Assembly: GCA_944325305.1 (NCBI GenBank)
Contig: CALUZO010000012.1
Location: forward strand, 17,164 to 81,163
Length of the DNA: 64,000 bases
DNA from: an uncultured Rikenellaceae bacterium
GTDB lineage: Bacteria; Bacteroidota; Bacteroidia; Bacteroidales; Rikenellaceae
Direction: 5' to 3'
Shown here: piece after piece, positions 36,574 to 45,747 of the stretch
Layout of the letters: each line of letters opens with the position of its first letter
Position numbering within the stretch: the stretch's first letter is position 1
Made by a program: the position numbers and the translations under genes
The notes under the pieces: model-generated
Databases searched by the model: none
What the model saw: only the letters and a program-made list of their open reading frames with translations
Told to the model about the DNA's origin: nothing

Positions 36574-37608
36574 ATGGCAGACAATAAATATATATACACG
36601 CCTCAGGATTTCAAGAGCGACCAGGAAGTGAAATGGTGCCCCGGCTGTGGCGACTATGCAATTCTCAACTCCGTCGTGAAGGCAATGCCCGAAGTAGCCA
36701 AGAGAGACGGCATTCCGCACGAGAAGTTCGTTGTGGTATCAGGTATAGGATGTTCTTCGCGTTTCCCTTATTATGTGAACATTTACGGTTTCCACAGCAT
36801 ACACGGTCGTGCTGCAGCAATAGCCACAGGCCTCAAGGTTGCAAACCCCGACCTTTCGGTATGGGTTACGAGCGGCGACGGCGACTCGCTCGCCATCGGC
36901 GGAAACCACTTCATCCACGCAATAAGGCGTAACATCGACCTGAACCTGATAATCTTCAACAACCAGATATACGGTCTCACAAAAGGTCAGTACTCCCCGA
37001 CCTCCGAATTCGGCAAAATAACCAAAACATCTCCTTTCGGCACGGTGGAATACCCGTTCAAACCCGGAGAACTGGTTCTCGGAGCACGCGGAAAATTCTT
37101 CGCCCGTTCCCTTGACGTAGAAGTCGGCCTCACTCAACAACTTTGCGAAGCAGGAGCCGAACACAAAGGAATGTCGGTAATAGAAGTTTTACAAAACTGC
37201 GTCATATTCAACGACAAGACCTTTGCAAAATTCACAGCGACCAAAGAACTGCGAGAAGAAAAGACCATCGTCCTCAAACACGGAGAACGTATGCTTTTCG
37301 GCAAGGAAAAGAACAAGGGTCTGCGTCTGAACGGACTCAAACTCGAGGTTGTCACCATAGGCGAAAACGGAGTTACCGAAGAAGATGTCCTCATACACGA
37401 CGCCCATGAGCCCAATCCGAGCATCCACATGATGCTCGCCGATATGGAAGGCCCCGATTTCCCCGTTGCACTCGGCATCATACGCGACGTCAAAGACGAC
37501 TCATATGACAACAGAGTATGCCAACAAGTCGCTGACGTACAGAGCAACTGCCAAATACACAACGTAGACGAACTTCTGAACAGCGGCAACGTCTGGGAAG
37601 TAAAATAA
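36574..37608 (+). CDS. korB: 2-oxoglutarate/2-oxoacid:ferredoxin oxidoreductase beta subunit
   Basis: The 344-residue thiamine-diphosphate and Fe-S subunit has probable 4Fe-4S ligands C22 and C25 (WCPGCGDY), C60 (GIGCSSR) and C209 (LQNCVIF). The ThDP/Mg motif is GDGDSLAIGGNH, then NNQIYGLTKGQYSPTS. There are no extra ferredoxin domains. It completes the two-subunit enzyme with KorA, 2 nt upstream, and is followed by a strong terminator. Confidence 0.94.
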   Translation: MADNKYIYTPQDFKSDQEVKWCPGCGDYAILNSVVKAMPEVAKRDGIPHEKFVVVSGIGCSSRFPYYVNIYGFHSIHGRAAAIATGLKVANPDLSVWVTSGDGDSLAIGGNHFIHAIRRNIDLNLIIFNNQIYGLTKGQYSPTSEFGKITKTSPFGTVEYPFKPGELVLGARGKFFARSLDVEVGLTQQLCEAGAEHKGMSVIEVLQNCVIFNDKTFAKFTATKELREEKTIVLKHGERMLFGKEKNKGLRLNGLKLEVVTIGENGVTEEDVLIHDAHEPNPSIHMMLADMEGPDFPVALGIIRDVKDDSYDNRVCQQVADVQSNCQIHNVDELLNSGNVWEVK

Positions 37609-37655
37609 ATCATCGATCTGCATCATCGCACTACGGTTCCAGACCGTATCGTAAT

Positions 37656-37700
37656 AACACAAGATGGATATCCGTTAAAATGGATATCCATCTTGTGTTT
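37656..37700 (+). terminator. Terminator of korA-korB
   Basis: The 18-nt arms 37656-37673 and 37682-37699 pair perfectly (arm starts AACACAAGATGG) around an 8-nt loop, ending in TTT. The remaining 210 bases to the GH130 gene hold no gene or exact promoter box. Confidence 0.88.
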
Positions 37701-37910
37701 CAACATTGTCCTCATACGCATCACAAAGCCAGCACCATACGGGACAAACAGCCAATTCCCCAAAACAAACCGATAAAAAATCATGCCCCACAAAAAACTG
37801 CATAATTCGATTAAATTTCGGTTGCGACACTTTGTAAATTCATTTTTTTTTCAAACCTTGTAAGAAATATCTTCTGCCTCCCCAGAAACATAACCCAATA
37901 AAATTCTTCT

Positions 37911-39044
37911 ATGAAAAGACACGTACTCACGATCATCATGTTAATGGCTGCGGTAATGAGTTTGTCATGCCAAAGCAAGCAAGAGTCATCGGAATTCCCC
38001 GATTGGGCATGGACCGATTTCAAACGACCGGAAGGAATCAACCCCATCATCTCTCCAGATACTACCACAAAATTCTACTGTCCAGTATCCAAGACATGGG
38101 TAGCCTGGGAATCGAACGACACATTCAACCCCGGAGCAACCGTATACGACGACAATATAGTAGTACTCTACCGTAGCGAAGACAAAAGCGGCGTAGGCAT
38201 CGGCAAACGTACCTCTCGCCTCGGTTACGCATGGTCTAAAGACGGCATAAATTACGAACGCCTGAGCGAACCCGTATTCTACCCCGACAACGACGACCAG
38301 ATTGAACGCGAATGGCCCGGCGGCGTGGAAGACCCTCGAATAGCAATGACCGAAGACGGCCTTTATGTCATGATTTACACGCAATGGAACCGCAAAACGG
38401 CACGTCTGGCGGTTGCAACCTCGCGCGACCTCAAAAAATGGGAAAAACACGGCCCGGCATTCGCCAAAGCCTATGACGGACGATTCAAGGACAACTTCAC
38501 CAAGTCGGCCTCCATCATAACCCGTGTCAAAGGTGGCAAAACCGTTATAGCCAAGATCGACGGCAAATACTGGATGTATTGGGGCGAAAGATTCGTAAAT
38601 GTAGCTACCTCTGACAACCTTGTCGACTGGACACCAATGCTCGACGAAAAAGGCGAATTGCTCAGGGTTATGGAAGCACGCCCGGGACACTTCGACAGCG
38701 ATTTCCCGGAATGCGGTCCGCCTGCCATAATTACCAAAAAAGGTATTATTCTGTTCTACAATGGCAAAAACGCCGGCAAAACAAAAGGAGATCCAAACTA
38801 CACGTTCAATTCCTATTGCGCAGGCCAGGCCTTGTTCGATCTCAAAGACCCGACCAAACTCATAGACAGACTCGACAAACCATTCTTCGTTCCGGAAACT
38901 GAATTCGAGAAAAGCGGACAATATCCGGCCGGCACTGTTTTCATACAGGGTCTGGTACTACACAAAAAGAAATGGTACCTCTATTACGGATGTGCCGACT
39001 CGCGCGTCAGTGTAGCCATATACGATCCTAAAGCGAAAAAATAA
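37911..39044 (+). CDS. Glycoside hydrolase family 130-like lipoprotein
   Basis: The 377-residue exported protein has lipobox MSLSC (C20), so it is probably anchored in the outer or inner membrane. The five-bladed beta-propeller repeats and the GGVEDPRIAM motif (about 140) are those of GH130, which contains beta-mannoside phosphorylases and beta-1,2-mannosidases. KYWMYWGERFVNVATSDNL and FYNGKNAG are further blade motifs. An extracytoplasmic lipoprotein is more likely to be a hydrolase than a phosphorylase, as phosphorolysis is usually cytoplasmic; this is inference. It lies 8 nt upstream of a GH43 gene. Confidence 0.8.
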   Translation: MKRHVLTIIMLMAAVMSLSCQSKQESSEFPDWAWTDFKRPEGINPIISPDTTTKFYCPVSKTWVAWESNDTFNPGATVYDDNIVVLYRSEDKSGVGIGKRTSRLGYAWSKDGINYERLSEPVFYPDNDDQIEREWPGGVEDPRIAMTEDGLYVMIYTQWNRKTARLAVATSRDLKKWEKHGPAFAKAYDGRFKDNFTKSASIITRVKGGKTVIAKIDGKYWMYWGERFVNVATSDNLVDWTPMLDEKGELLRVMEARPGHFDSDFPECGPPAIITKKGIILFYNGKNAGKTKGDPNYTFNSYCAGQALFDLKDPTKLIDRLDKPFFVPETEFEKSGQYPAGTVFIQGLVLHKKKWYLYYGCADSRVSVAIYDPKAKK

Positions 39045-39052
39045 CAGTTCGA

Positions 39053-40597
39053 ATGAAGAAACTTTTTTTACTGATCATGTTAACCTCCTTGGTGCCGGGA
39101 TTGCCGAGCGCTAAGGAGGTTACCTATTTTCAGAATCCAGTCATCAGGGGTGAGATGGCCGACCCATCAATAATAAGGATAAAAAACACCTATTACGCAA
39201 CCGGGACCTCTTCGGAATGGGCCCCGTTCTTTCCCGTATATACCTCAAAAGATCTCGTCAACTGGAATCTGCGAGGCCATATTTTCGACAAGAAACCCGA
39301 GTGGACATCGAACTCTTTCTGGGCCCCAGAACTTTACGTACTCGACGGCAAGGTATTGTGCTATTATACCGCCCGCCGCAAAAGCGACAATGTTTCGTAT
39401 ATAGGTGTCGCCTCGGCCAAATCGCCGCTGGATGAGTTCACCGACCACGGACCCATTGTAGAATACGGCACGGAAGCCATCGATGCCTTCATCTACGATG
39501 ACAACGGCGAACTGTATATAAGCTGGAAGGCATACGGACTCGACAAGCGCCCGATAGAACTGCTCGCAAGCAGACTCTCGGCCGACGGCCTGCACCTCGA
39601 AGGCGAACCGTTCTCCCTGCTGGTGGATGACGAAAATATAGGCATGGAAGGACAGTACCACTTCAAGAAGGGAGATTACTACTACATAGTTTACTCGGCT
39701 CACAACTGCTGCGGACCAGGCAGCAGCTACGATGTCTATGTCGCACGCTCCAAAAGTTTCAAAGGTCCGTATGAAAAATACCCGGGCAACCCTATTTTGC
39801 ACGGAGGTACGGGCGATTACATCTCATGCGGACACGGAACCGCTGTCGAAACGCCCGACGGACGCATGTTCTATATGTGCCACGCCTACCTCTGGGACGA
39901 CGGATTCTATTGCGGACGCCAACCCATATTGCAGGAGATGGTCGTCAACGACGAAGCCTGGGTAGAATTTCCTACCGGCACTCTGGCGGTTGCCAGACAG
40001 GCCATGCCTTTTGCTGGAACAACCCAACAGCCGGTAAAGGATTTTCATGACCGGTTCACAGGAAAGAGACTCGGACTCGAATGGTCCTGGAACTACCCTT
40101 ATTCCGATATCCAGGCGAAAACAGGAAAAGGAGGACTCTCTTTGAGCGGAACTGCCAAGCCGACCAATCATAACGGCACAGCCTTGTGCATTCGCCCCGT
40201 CACTCCAGAATATTATTACGAAACAAAGGTCATCGGGACGAACCAAAGCACAAAAGGACTTACATTATACGGAGACGACCAGAACCTGGTGGTATGGGGA
40301 GTAGAAGGAAACAGACTGTTAATCAAACAAATATTGAACGGTAAAGAGACAATCCTATGGGAAACCAGCAACGACGGTAACGACATTTACCTGCGAATCG
40401 CTGTCACCAAAGGTCGCATGCTCGAATTCGCTTACAGCACCGACGGGAATATATGGACAAAAACAGATATCCCGCCACTTGATACAAATGCGACAGTACG
40501 CTGGGACAGGGTTGCCCGCCCTGGACTCATACATATCGGTAGTCCAGAGGAACCCGCCCGGTTCGAATACTTCAGCCTCATCAATACTAAACAATAA
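39053..40597 (+). CDS. Secreted glycoside hydrolase family 43 enzyme with C-terminal beta-sandwich
   Basis: The 514-residue protein has a signal peptide (about 1-20) and a GH43 beta-propeller (about 25-320). Its three catalytic acids are visible: D37 in ADPS (general base), D144 in AIDAFIYDD (pKa modulator) and E199 in GMEGQYHF (general acid). A C-terminal concanavalin-like beta-sandwich (about 330-514) is typical of beta-xylosidase/arabinofuranosidase subfamilies. Activity is likely exo-xylosidase or arabinofuranosidase, which would suit the xylan theme of the hexuronate and GH10 genes. There is no SusC/SusD pair nearby. Confidence 0.87.
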   Translation: MKKLFLLIMLTSLVPGLPSAKEVTYFQNPVIRGEMADPSIIRIKNTYYATGTSSEWAPFFPVYTSKDLVNWNLRGHIFDKKPEWTSNSFWAPELYVLDGKVLCYYTARRKSDNVSYIGVASAKSPLDEFTDHGPIVEYGTEAIDAFIYDDNGELYISWKAYGLDKRPIELLASRLSADGLHLEGEPFSLLVDDENIGMEGQYHFKKGDYYYIVYSAHNCCGPGSSYDVYVARSKSFKGPYEKYPGNPILHGGTGDYISCGHGTAVETPDGRMFYMCHAYLWDDGFYCGRQPILQEMVVNDEAWVEFPTGTLAVARQAMPFAGTTQQPVKDFHDRFTGKRLGLEWSWNYPYSDIQAKTGKGGLSLSGTAKPTNHNGTALCIRPVTPEYYYETKVIGTNQSTKGLTLYGDDQNLVVWGVEGNRLLIKQILNGKETILWETSNDGNDIYLRIAVTKGRMLEFAYSTDGNIWTKTDIPPLDTNATVRWDRVARPGLIHIGSPEEPARFEYFSLINTKQ

Positions 40598-40651
40598 ACC
40601 ACCTCGATTTGAGAATAGCCCAAACACCAGACTCATCTTCAAATATCTCCA

Positions 40652-40687
40652 ATTAATAAGAGTGGTCTTTAGACCACTCTTATTAAT
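40652..40687. terminator. Hairpin between the GH43 and TPR genes (convergent)
   Basis: A stem of 17 bp (arms 40652-40668 and 40671-40687) has only TT at the centre, and AGAGTGGTCT and AGACCACTCT are its core. The A/T-rich stem feet substitute for a T tract on both strands, so it may terminate both convergent genes. Confidence 0.75.
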
Positions 40688-40733
40688 ATACACCACATTC
40701 CGACAAATAATTGCAACAGTAAAAAAATACCTG

Positions 40734-42719
40734 CTACTCAGGAGCGTAACGGCGCAGTACAACGTAGGCCTCCTTGATGCCGAGTTCTCCCGCCTTACTG
40801 ATGTCGAGACTGCCTTTCTGCACATCCTTCATATATATCTGTACCAATCCTCTGTTGTAGTAAGCCTCGGCAAAATCGGGATACAATTCGATAGCTTTCG
40901 AATAATCATCATAGGCTTCGGTCAAGCGGCCTGAAGCAACCTGAAGATTCCCCCGGTTATAATATATGTGTGCAAAATCGGGCAACAGTTTGGCAGCCTT
41001 GTTAAGGTCGGCGATTGCTTCATCGTAATTATATGTTCTTCGTGGCGTCGTATTCACCACTACGGTCGGATCGCCATCCACCGACAAGCGTTGCACAGGC
41101 ATGCTTATGGAAGATACGAAATCTATCATCTCGCTCCGTATAACGGCTCTGTTAAAATAGAGGAATGGATTCGACGGATCTTTCTCGATGGCTTCCCCGT
41201 AGATATTGACAGAATTAGTATACTGTTTTATAAGTCCTTGCGTTATTCCTTTTTCGAACAGTCCATTTACATCCGGCTTCGTTGCCGCCAATCGTTCGCT
41301 CACCTGTTTGTCGAGCATCATTATCGAATCAGGCGAGATATCGGTACCTTTTGTCGAAAGTGCTATATATGGGATGTCTGTATCGGCCAGGAACTTGGTC
41401 AATGCCTCATGGAAATACGGACGTGCTATATTGATCCCGGCATTCCCCGTTTCCTCGCGCAAAAGAGTGAACCTGAATTGCGGCAGCATCTTAATACGCG
41501 TATTATCGTCACTTGTTCCGACAGCTCTGCCATCGGTCAATTTTGAATCGAACGCCAAAAGCTGCGAGAACTTACGCGACGTATCGGCATAAATCGAAAA
41601 AGTGCTGTCATTCAATTTTGAACGATATTCGGCAATCTTCATATCGGCCGTATACTGATCCTGACGTGCGCCTGCCGGATCGCCTTTCATCGCCCTCACC
41701 ATCGATCTGTTTATATATGCATTGGCAAAATCGGGATACAGACCGATAGCCTTGGTATAATCGCTCAAAGCCCCATCCAGATCACCGAGTCTGATTTTCA
41801 CTCCGGCCCTATTGTAATAAACCAGTACATTATTGGGCACATATTTCGACACCTGATCATAATCGGCCAAAGCATTGTTATAATCACCGATTTGGGAGCG
41901 CGTGATGGCTCTGTTGAAATAGGTAAGGGCATTTGTCGAGTCGATTTCGAGTACATGCGTAAAATTCTCTATGGCCTCAACCGGATGGCTGGTGTTGGCA
42001 TAGGTCAGCGCTTTATTAAAATAGGCATGTGCATATGTCGAATCGAGTTTTATGGCATGATCGAAATCCTCCATGGCCTTATCGTACTCTTCACGTTGGA
42101 GATACAACATACCTCGCGTGTTATACGACCGTTGATCGTATATATTCGTACGCACAGCTTTATCGTAATCTGCCTGCGCTCTGACCGTATCTTTGAGAAA
42201 CAGATAGCTGGTTCCACGATTTATGTATGCATCGACCACCTTATCATCGCGGCTGATAAATTCGTCGAAATCTTTTATGGCATCCTCATAGCGTTTCAAC
42301 TGGAGATATGCCACTCCACGGCTGAAAAATGCGGCGGAAAAGTCGGGTCTGAGCGATATTACCTCGGCGAAATCATTCAGGGCATCGTCGTTGTTTCCGA
42401 TTTTCAGGCGGGTTATGGCTCTGTTGTAATAGGCCATCGTATAAACCGGATTTTTCTCTACGGTTGTCGTAAAGTCCTGTTCGGCCCCAAACATGTCATC
42501 AAGGTTATATTTTGCTATTCCGCGCATGAAATAGGCTTCGTAGGCGTCTGGATCTGCTTTTATCAGGGCGTTAAGTGTCCGGATGGCATCCTCGTAGTTG
42601 TTGTCGACAAGATAGTTGTGCCCCATGTAATAAAAATAGTCCTTATTTATCTGGGCAGAGGATGACAGCCCCGATAAGACAGAGACAACAAAAACTATTA
42701 CAATGGATAACTGGCGCAT
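40734..42719 (-). CDS. Exported tetratricopeptide-repeat protein
   Basis: The 661-residue protein has a signal peptide (MRQLSIVIVFVVSVLSGLSS, cut after SAQ). About ten contiguous 34-residue TPR units run from residue 24 to 362 (consensus AYYNRAxxxxxxGDYxxALxDYxxAIxLxPD). A non-TPR region of about 120 residues follows (360-480), then about four more repeats to the end. It would be a periplasmic scaffold for protein-protein contacts; no enzymatic motif is seen. Partner proteins are unknown. It is convergent with GH43 and divergent from purA. Confidence 0.9.
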   Translation of the reverse strand: MRQLSIVIVFVVSVLSGLSSSAQINKDYFYYMGHNYLVDNNYEDAIRTLNALIKADPDAYEAYFMRGIAKYNLDDMFGAEQDFTTTVEKNPVYTMAYYNRAITRLKIGNNDDALNDFAEVISLRPDFSAAFFSRGVAYLQLKRYEDAIKDFDEFISRDDKVVDAYINRGTSYLFLKDTVRAQADYDKAVRTNIYDQRSYNTRGMLYLQREEYDKAMEDFDHAIKLDSTYAHAYFNKALTYANTSHPVEAIENFTHVLEIDSTNALTYFNRAITRSQIGDYNNALADYDQVSKYVPNNVLVYYNRAGVKIRLGDLDGALSDYTKAIGLYPDFANAYINRSMVRAMKGDPAGARQDQYTADMKIAEYRSKLNDSTFSIYADTSRKFSQLLAFDSKLTDGRAVGTSDDNTRIKMLPQFRFTLLREETGNAGINIARPYFHEALTKFLADTDIPYIALSTKGTDISPDSIMMLDKQVSERLAATKPDVNGLFEKGITQGLIKQYTNSVNIYGEAIEKDPSNPFLYFNRAVIRSEMIDFVSSISMPVQRLSVDGDPTVVVNTTPRRTYNYDEAIADLNKAAKLLPDFAHIYYNRGNLQVASGRLTEAYDDYSKAIELYPDFAEAYYNRGLVQIYMKDVQKGSLDISKAGELGIKEAYVVLRRYAPE

Positions 42720-42908
42720 ATGTCAGAGAAGGTTATTCCGGCGCTAATTTACCGTTTTAAACTTTTTAACGCAAAAACAGTTATTATATTTTCCGCAAAT
42801 GCGCATGTACCGCCTATTTTTGAGACATCATCTTTCCCACCGAAAATACACCTCGCACAATCCATAAAAAAACAGGTCTTAATATTGGGTGCTGTGACAA
42901 AAAAATCG

Positions 42909-42916
42909 TACCTTTG
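42909..42916 (+). promoter_or_regulatory. Bacteroidetes -7 promoter box for purA
   Basis: TACCTTTG lies 47 nt before the ATG. A TTG at 42885-42887, 21 nt upstream, may serve as the -33 element. Confidence 0.6.
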
Positions 42917-42962
42917 ATGGCAATTGCGTTTAAAAAAAGTGTACTAATCCATAAACGGTAAA

Positions 42963-44231
42963 ATGAAAAAAATCGATGTGGTACTTGGCCTCCAGTGGGG
43001 CGACGAAGGAAAAGGTAAGGTAGTCGACGTACTCACTCCAAACTATAAAGTGATCGCCAGGTTCCAAGGCGGCCCCAATGCTGGGCACTCGCTCCATTTC
43101 AACGACAAAAGTTATGTACTCAACACGATTCCATCCGGGATATTCCGAGACGGCACTGTGAATCTGATAGGTAACGGCGTCGTTATTGATCCGGCCATCC
43201 TTGCCGGCGAAATAGCCGCGCTCGAAACCGCCGGGAACGATGTTACATCGAAATTGGTTATCTCCAAAAAAGCCCACCTCATTCTGCCTACCCACCGTAT
43301 CCTCGACGCGGCATCGGAAGCATCCAAAGGCAAGACCAAGATCGGATCCACGCTCAAAGGCATAGGTCCGACATACATGGATAAAACGGGACGTAACGGC
43401 CTTCGCATAGGAGATATTTTATCGCCGGAATTCAAAAAGCGCTATAACACGCTCAAGGAAAAGCATATCAATATGCTGAAGCAATACCCTGACTTCACAT
43501 ACGATATAACCAAATACGAACAAGACTGGTTTGCCGGCATAGAAAAGATACGCCAATGCGCATTCGTCGACAGCGAACAGGCAGTGAACCAGTACATCGA
43601 CAGTGACGTTGCAATCCTTGCCGAAGGAGCCCAGGGTTCTCTTCTTGACATTGATTTCGGAACATACCCGTTTGTAACGTCATCCAACACCCTTTGCGCT
43701 GGAGCCTGCACGGGCCTTGGTGTAGCACCGAACCGCATCGGCGAAGTATACGGCATATTCAAGGCATATTGTACCCGAGTTGGCAGCGGACCTTTCCCGA
43801 CGGAACTTTCAGACGAAACCGGCGAGAAAATGAGAAACATAGGTCATGAATTCGGTTCTACCACAGGACGCCAACGCCGTTGCGGATGGCTCGATCTGGT
43901 AGCCCTCAAATACACCGTGATGCTCAATGGTGTCACATCGCTGATCATGATGAAAAGCGACGTTCTCAACACTTTCGAAACCATCAAGGTAGCTACGGCA
44001 TACGACATCAACGGCGAACAGGTATCTCACTTCCCATATGAAATAAACGACGAAATCAAACCGGTGTACCGTGAATTCAAAGGATGGAATCAGGATATCA
44101 ACCATATACGCAATTATGATGATTTCCCGGTCGAGTTCAAGGAATACGTCGAATTCATAGAAAACGAGTGCGGAGTTCCTGTCAAGATAATCTCCGTAGG
44201 CCCGGACCGCGAAGAAACGATATTAAGGTAA
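42963..44231 (+). CDS. purA: Adenylosuccinate synthetase
   Basis: The 422-residue GTP-dependent enzyme joins IMP and aspartate, the first committed step to AMP. It has the P-loop GDEGKGK (13-19), the NAGHSL IMP loop, GPTYMDKTGRNGLR, EGAQGSLLDIDFGTYPFVTSS and the GTP guanine-binding SVGPDREETI end. Together with purB it covers both steps from IMP to AMP, though the genes are 24 kb apart. Confidence 0.98.
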   Translation: MKKIDVVLGLQWGDEGKGKVVDVLTPNYKVIARFQGGPNAGHSLHFNDKSYVLNTIPSGIFRDGTVNLIGNGVVIDPAILAGEIAALETAGNDVTSKLVISKKAHLILPTHRILDAASEASKGKTKIGSTLKGIGPTYMDKTGRNGLRIGDILSPEFKKRYNTLKEKHINMLKQYPDFTYDITKYEQDWFAGIEKIRQCAFVDSEQAVNQYIDSDVAILAEGAQGSLLDIDFGTYPFVTSSNTLCAGACTGLGVAPNRIGEVYGIFKAYCTRVGSGPFPTELSDETGEKMRNIGHEFGSTTGRQRRCGWLDLVALKYTVMLNGVTSLIMMKSDVLNTFETIKVATAYDINGEQVSHFPYEINDEIKPVYREFKGWNQDINHIRNYDDFPVEFKEYVEFIENECGVPVKIISVGPDREETILR

Positions 44232-44423
44232 ATCCACTCTTGGCAACGACACGCATATACCAACTGCCAAATGGCAACAATGACCGGATCAGCAAACTAA
44301 AACAGCATATTTGTTTCTTGTTTTGATAATAAGGCCATAAGATTATCGTTATGCTTTAAAATGGCCTGTAATTTGTGTGAAAGCAGAGCAGATAAAACTC
44401 AAAACAAATAAAACTTAAGGATT

Positions 44424-45122
44424 ATGAAAAGTTCAAAATTCTCAATCGCGGCTCTTTTGGTGGCCGGAGTAATGATGGTGGGCTGTTCAACATGGAGCAA
44501 TAAAGGTAAAGGCGCGGCTTACGGCGGCGGTGGCGGAGCATTGTTGGGCGCTGGCATAGGCGCTTTGGCTGGCGGTGGAAAAGGAGCAGCAATCGGCACG
44601 GCCATAGGTGCTGCGGTAGGTACCGGCGCAGGTGTGCTGATAGGCAACAAGATGGATAAGAAACAGGCCGAAATAGAACAGCAGGTTAAAGATGCTCAGG
44701 TACAGGAAGTGACAGACCAGAACGGTCTTCAGGCTATCAAGGTAACGTTCAACGATGGCCTTCTCTTTGGATTCAACTCCAGCACGCTCAGCACTTCGGC
44801 TCAGAACGCACTTGCCAACTTTGCAAAGACCGTAGCAAGCGAACCCGATATGGATATCACAATCTATGGCAATACCGACAATGTGGGAACACGTGCCGCA
44901 AACGAAAAGGTCTCGACTGCAAGGGCCCAGGCCGTACAAAACTTCCTCCTGGGACATGGCGTATCACCGAAACAGATCATAAAGGTCCAGGGTCTGGCAT
45001 ACGATTCTCCAGTAGCTGACAACTCGACAGAAGCCGGCAGAGCACAGAACCGTCGTGTGGATATTTACCTCACAGCCAACCAGAACATGGTTAAGCAGGC
45101 CGAAGCAGGCACACTGAAATAA
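44424..45122 (+). CDS. OmpA-family lipoprotein with glycine zipper
   Basis: The 232-residue lipoprotein has lipobox VGC (C21). A glycine-zipper membrane segment follows (GGGGGALLGAGIGALAGGGK..., about 33-75), then an amphipathic linker and a C-terminal OmpA domain (about 105-220). The peptidoglycan-binding residues lie in GNTDNVGTRAANEKVSTAR. It is like E. coli YiaD and would tether the outer membrane to the cell wall. It is monocistronic, with a strong terminator. The nearest promoter-like sequence (TAATTTG near 44371) deviates from TAnnTTTG by one spacer base. Confidence 0.93.
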   Translation: MKSSKFSIAALLVAGVMMVGCSTWSNKGKGAAYGGGGGALLGAGIGALAGGGKGAAIGTAIGAAVGTGAGVLIGNKMDKKQAEIEQQVKDAQVQEVTDQNGLQAIKVTFNDGLLFGFNSSTLSTSAQNALANFAKTVASEPDMDITIYGNTDNVGTRAANEKVSTARAQAVQNFLLGHGVSPKQIIKVQGLAYDSPVADNSTEAGRAQNRRVDIYLTANQNMVKQAEAGTLK

Positions 45123-45151
45123 AATAATAGCGGTCACAACTCCGCAGCACG

Positions 45152-45186
45152 ACACAGAGGCCTTTTAGGCCTCTGTGTTTTTTTTA
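45152..45186 (+). terminator. Intrinsic terminator of the OmpA lipoprotein gene
   Basis: An 11-bp stem pairs ACACAGAGGCC (45152-45162) with GGCCTCTGTGT (45168-45178) over a TTTTA loop, followed by a T8-T9 tract. Confidence 0.95.
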
Positions 45187-45443
45187 TTCCTTGTCCTAAC
45201 CATTTAAACCCAATCCTCAAAATATTGATCGTGGCACAATGAGCATAGGCAGAAAAGAGTTAAGAAGCATACAAATAATCGATAAAATCGTATAAGTACA
45301 GAGACGAATGGTCACTATATGCGATCGGCTATCGAAACAAAATGCAGAGTGGATTCGAGAAAGTTGCATAACCGGGAAAACACGATGGATTGATGCAGAA
45401 TCTTTCAAAGCAACCGGTATGCTTGCATCCGCCCGACAAAGCC

Positions 45444-45490
45444 ATAAAAAATCAAGGCAACCACCTTATCAGATGATTGCCTTGATTTTG
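45444..45490 (-). terminator. Terminator of tRNA-Gln
   Basis: AATCAAGGCAA (45450-45460) and TTGCCTTGATT (45477-45487) form an 11-bp stem. On the minus strand it begins right after the tRNA 3' end and runs into T6. Confidence 0.85.
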
Positions 45491-45491
45491 T

Positions 45492-45561
45492 TGAGCTACC
45501 TGGATTCGAACCAAGAAAGGCAGATCCAGAATCTGCAGTGTTACCATTACACCATAGCTCA
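45492..45561 (-). tRNA. tRNA-Gln (anticodon CUG)
   Basis: On the minus strand the acceptor arms TGAGCTA and TAGCTCA pair over 7 bp. The D arm is GTG-TAATGGTAA-CAC, the anticodon stem GCAGA/TCTGC holds loop TTCTGGA (anticodon CTG), and the T arm is CTTGG-TTCGAAT-CCAGG. CCA is not encoded. It reads CAG codons. It has a -7 box 12 nt upstream and a terminator directly downstream, so it is an independent transcription unit. Confidence 0.95.
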
Positions 45562-45572
45562 ATCTTGTGGTG

Positions 45573-45580
45573 CAAATTTA
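45573..45580 (-). promoter_or_regulatory. Bacteroidetes -7 promoter box for tRNA-Gln
   Basis: The minus strand reads TAAATTTG, ending 12 nt before the first base of the mature tRNA. Confidence 0.7.
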
Positions 45581-45747
45581 AGGCATATTTCTTTCCGCTC
45601 CAAATTTTCCTCTAAAAAAATCACAAGTTTTAACACAATTGAATCTATCTTGCACCCCATTGCAAACCACACTATACGATCACGCACCGTTGAAAATGAC
45701 GGGCGACAACCAGAGAAGACTTTACAAGTTCCGACGAAGCATAACAA

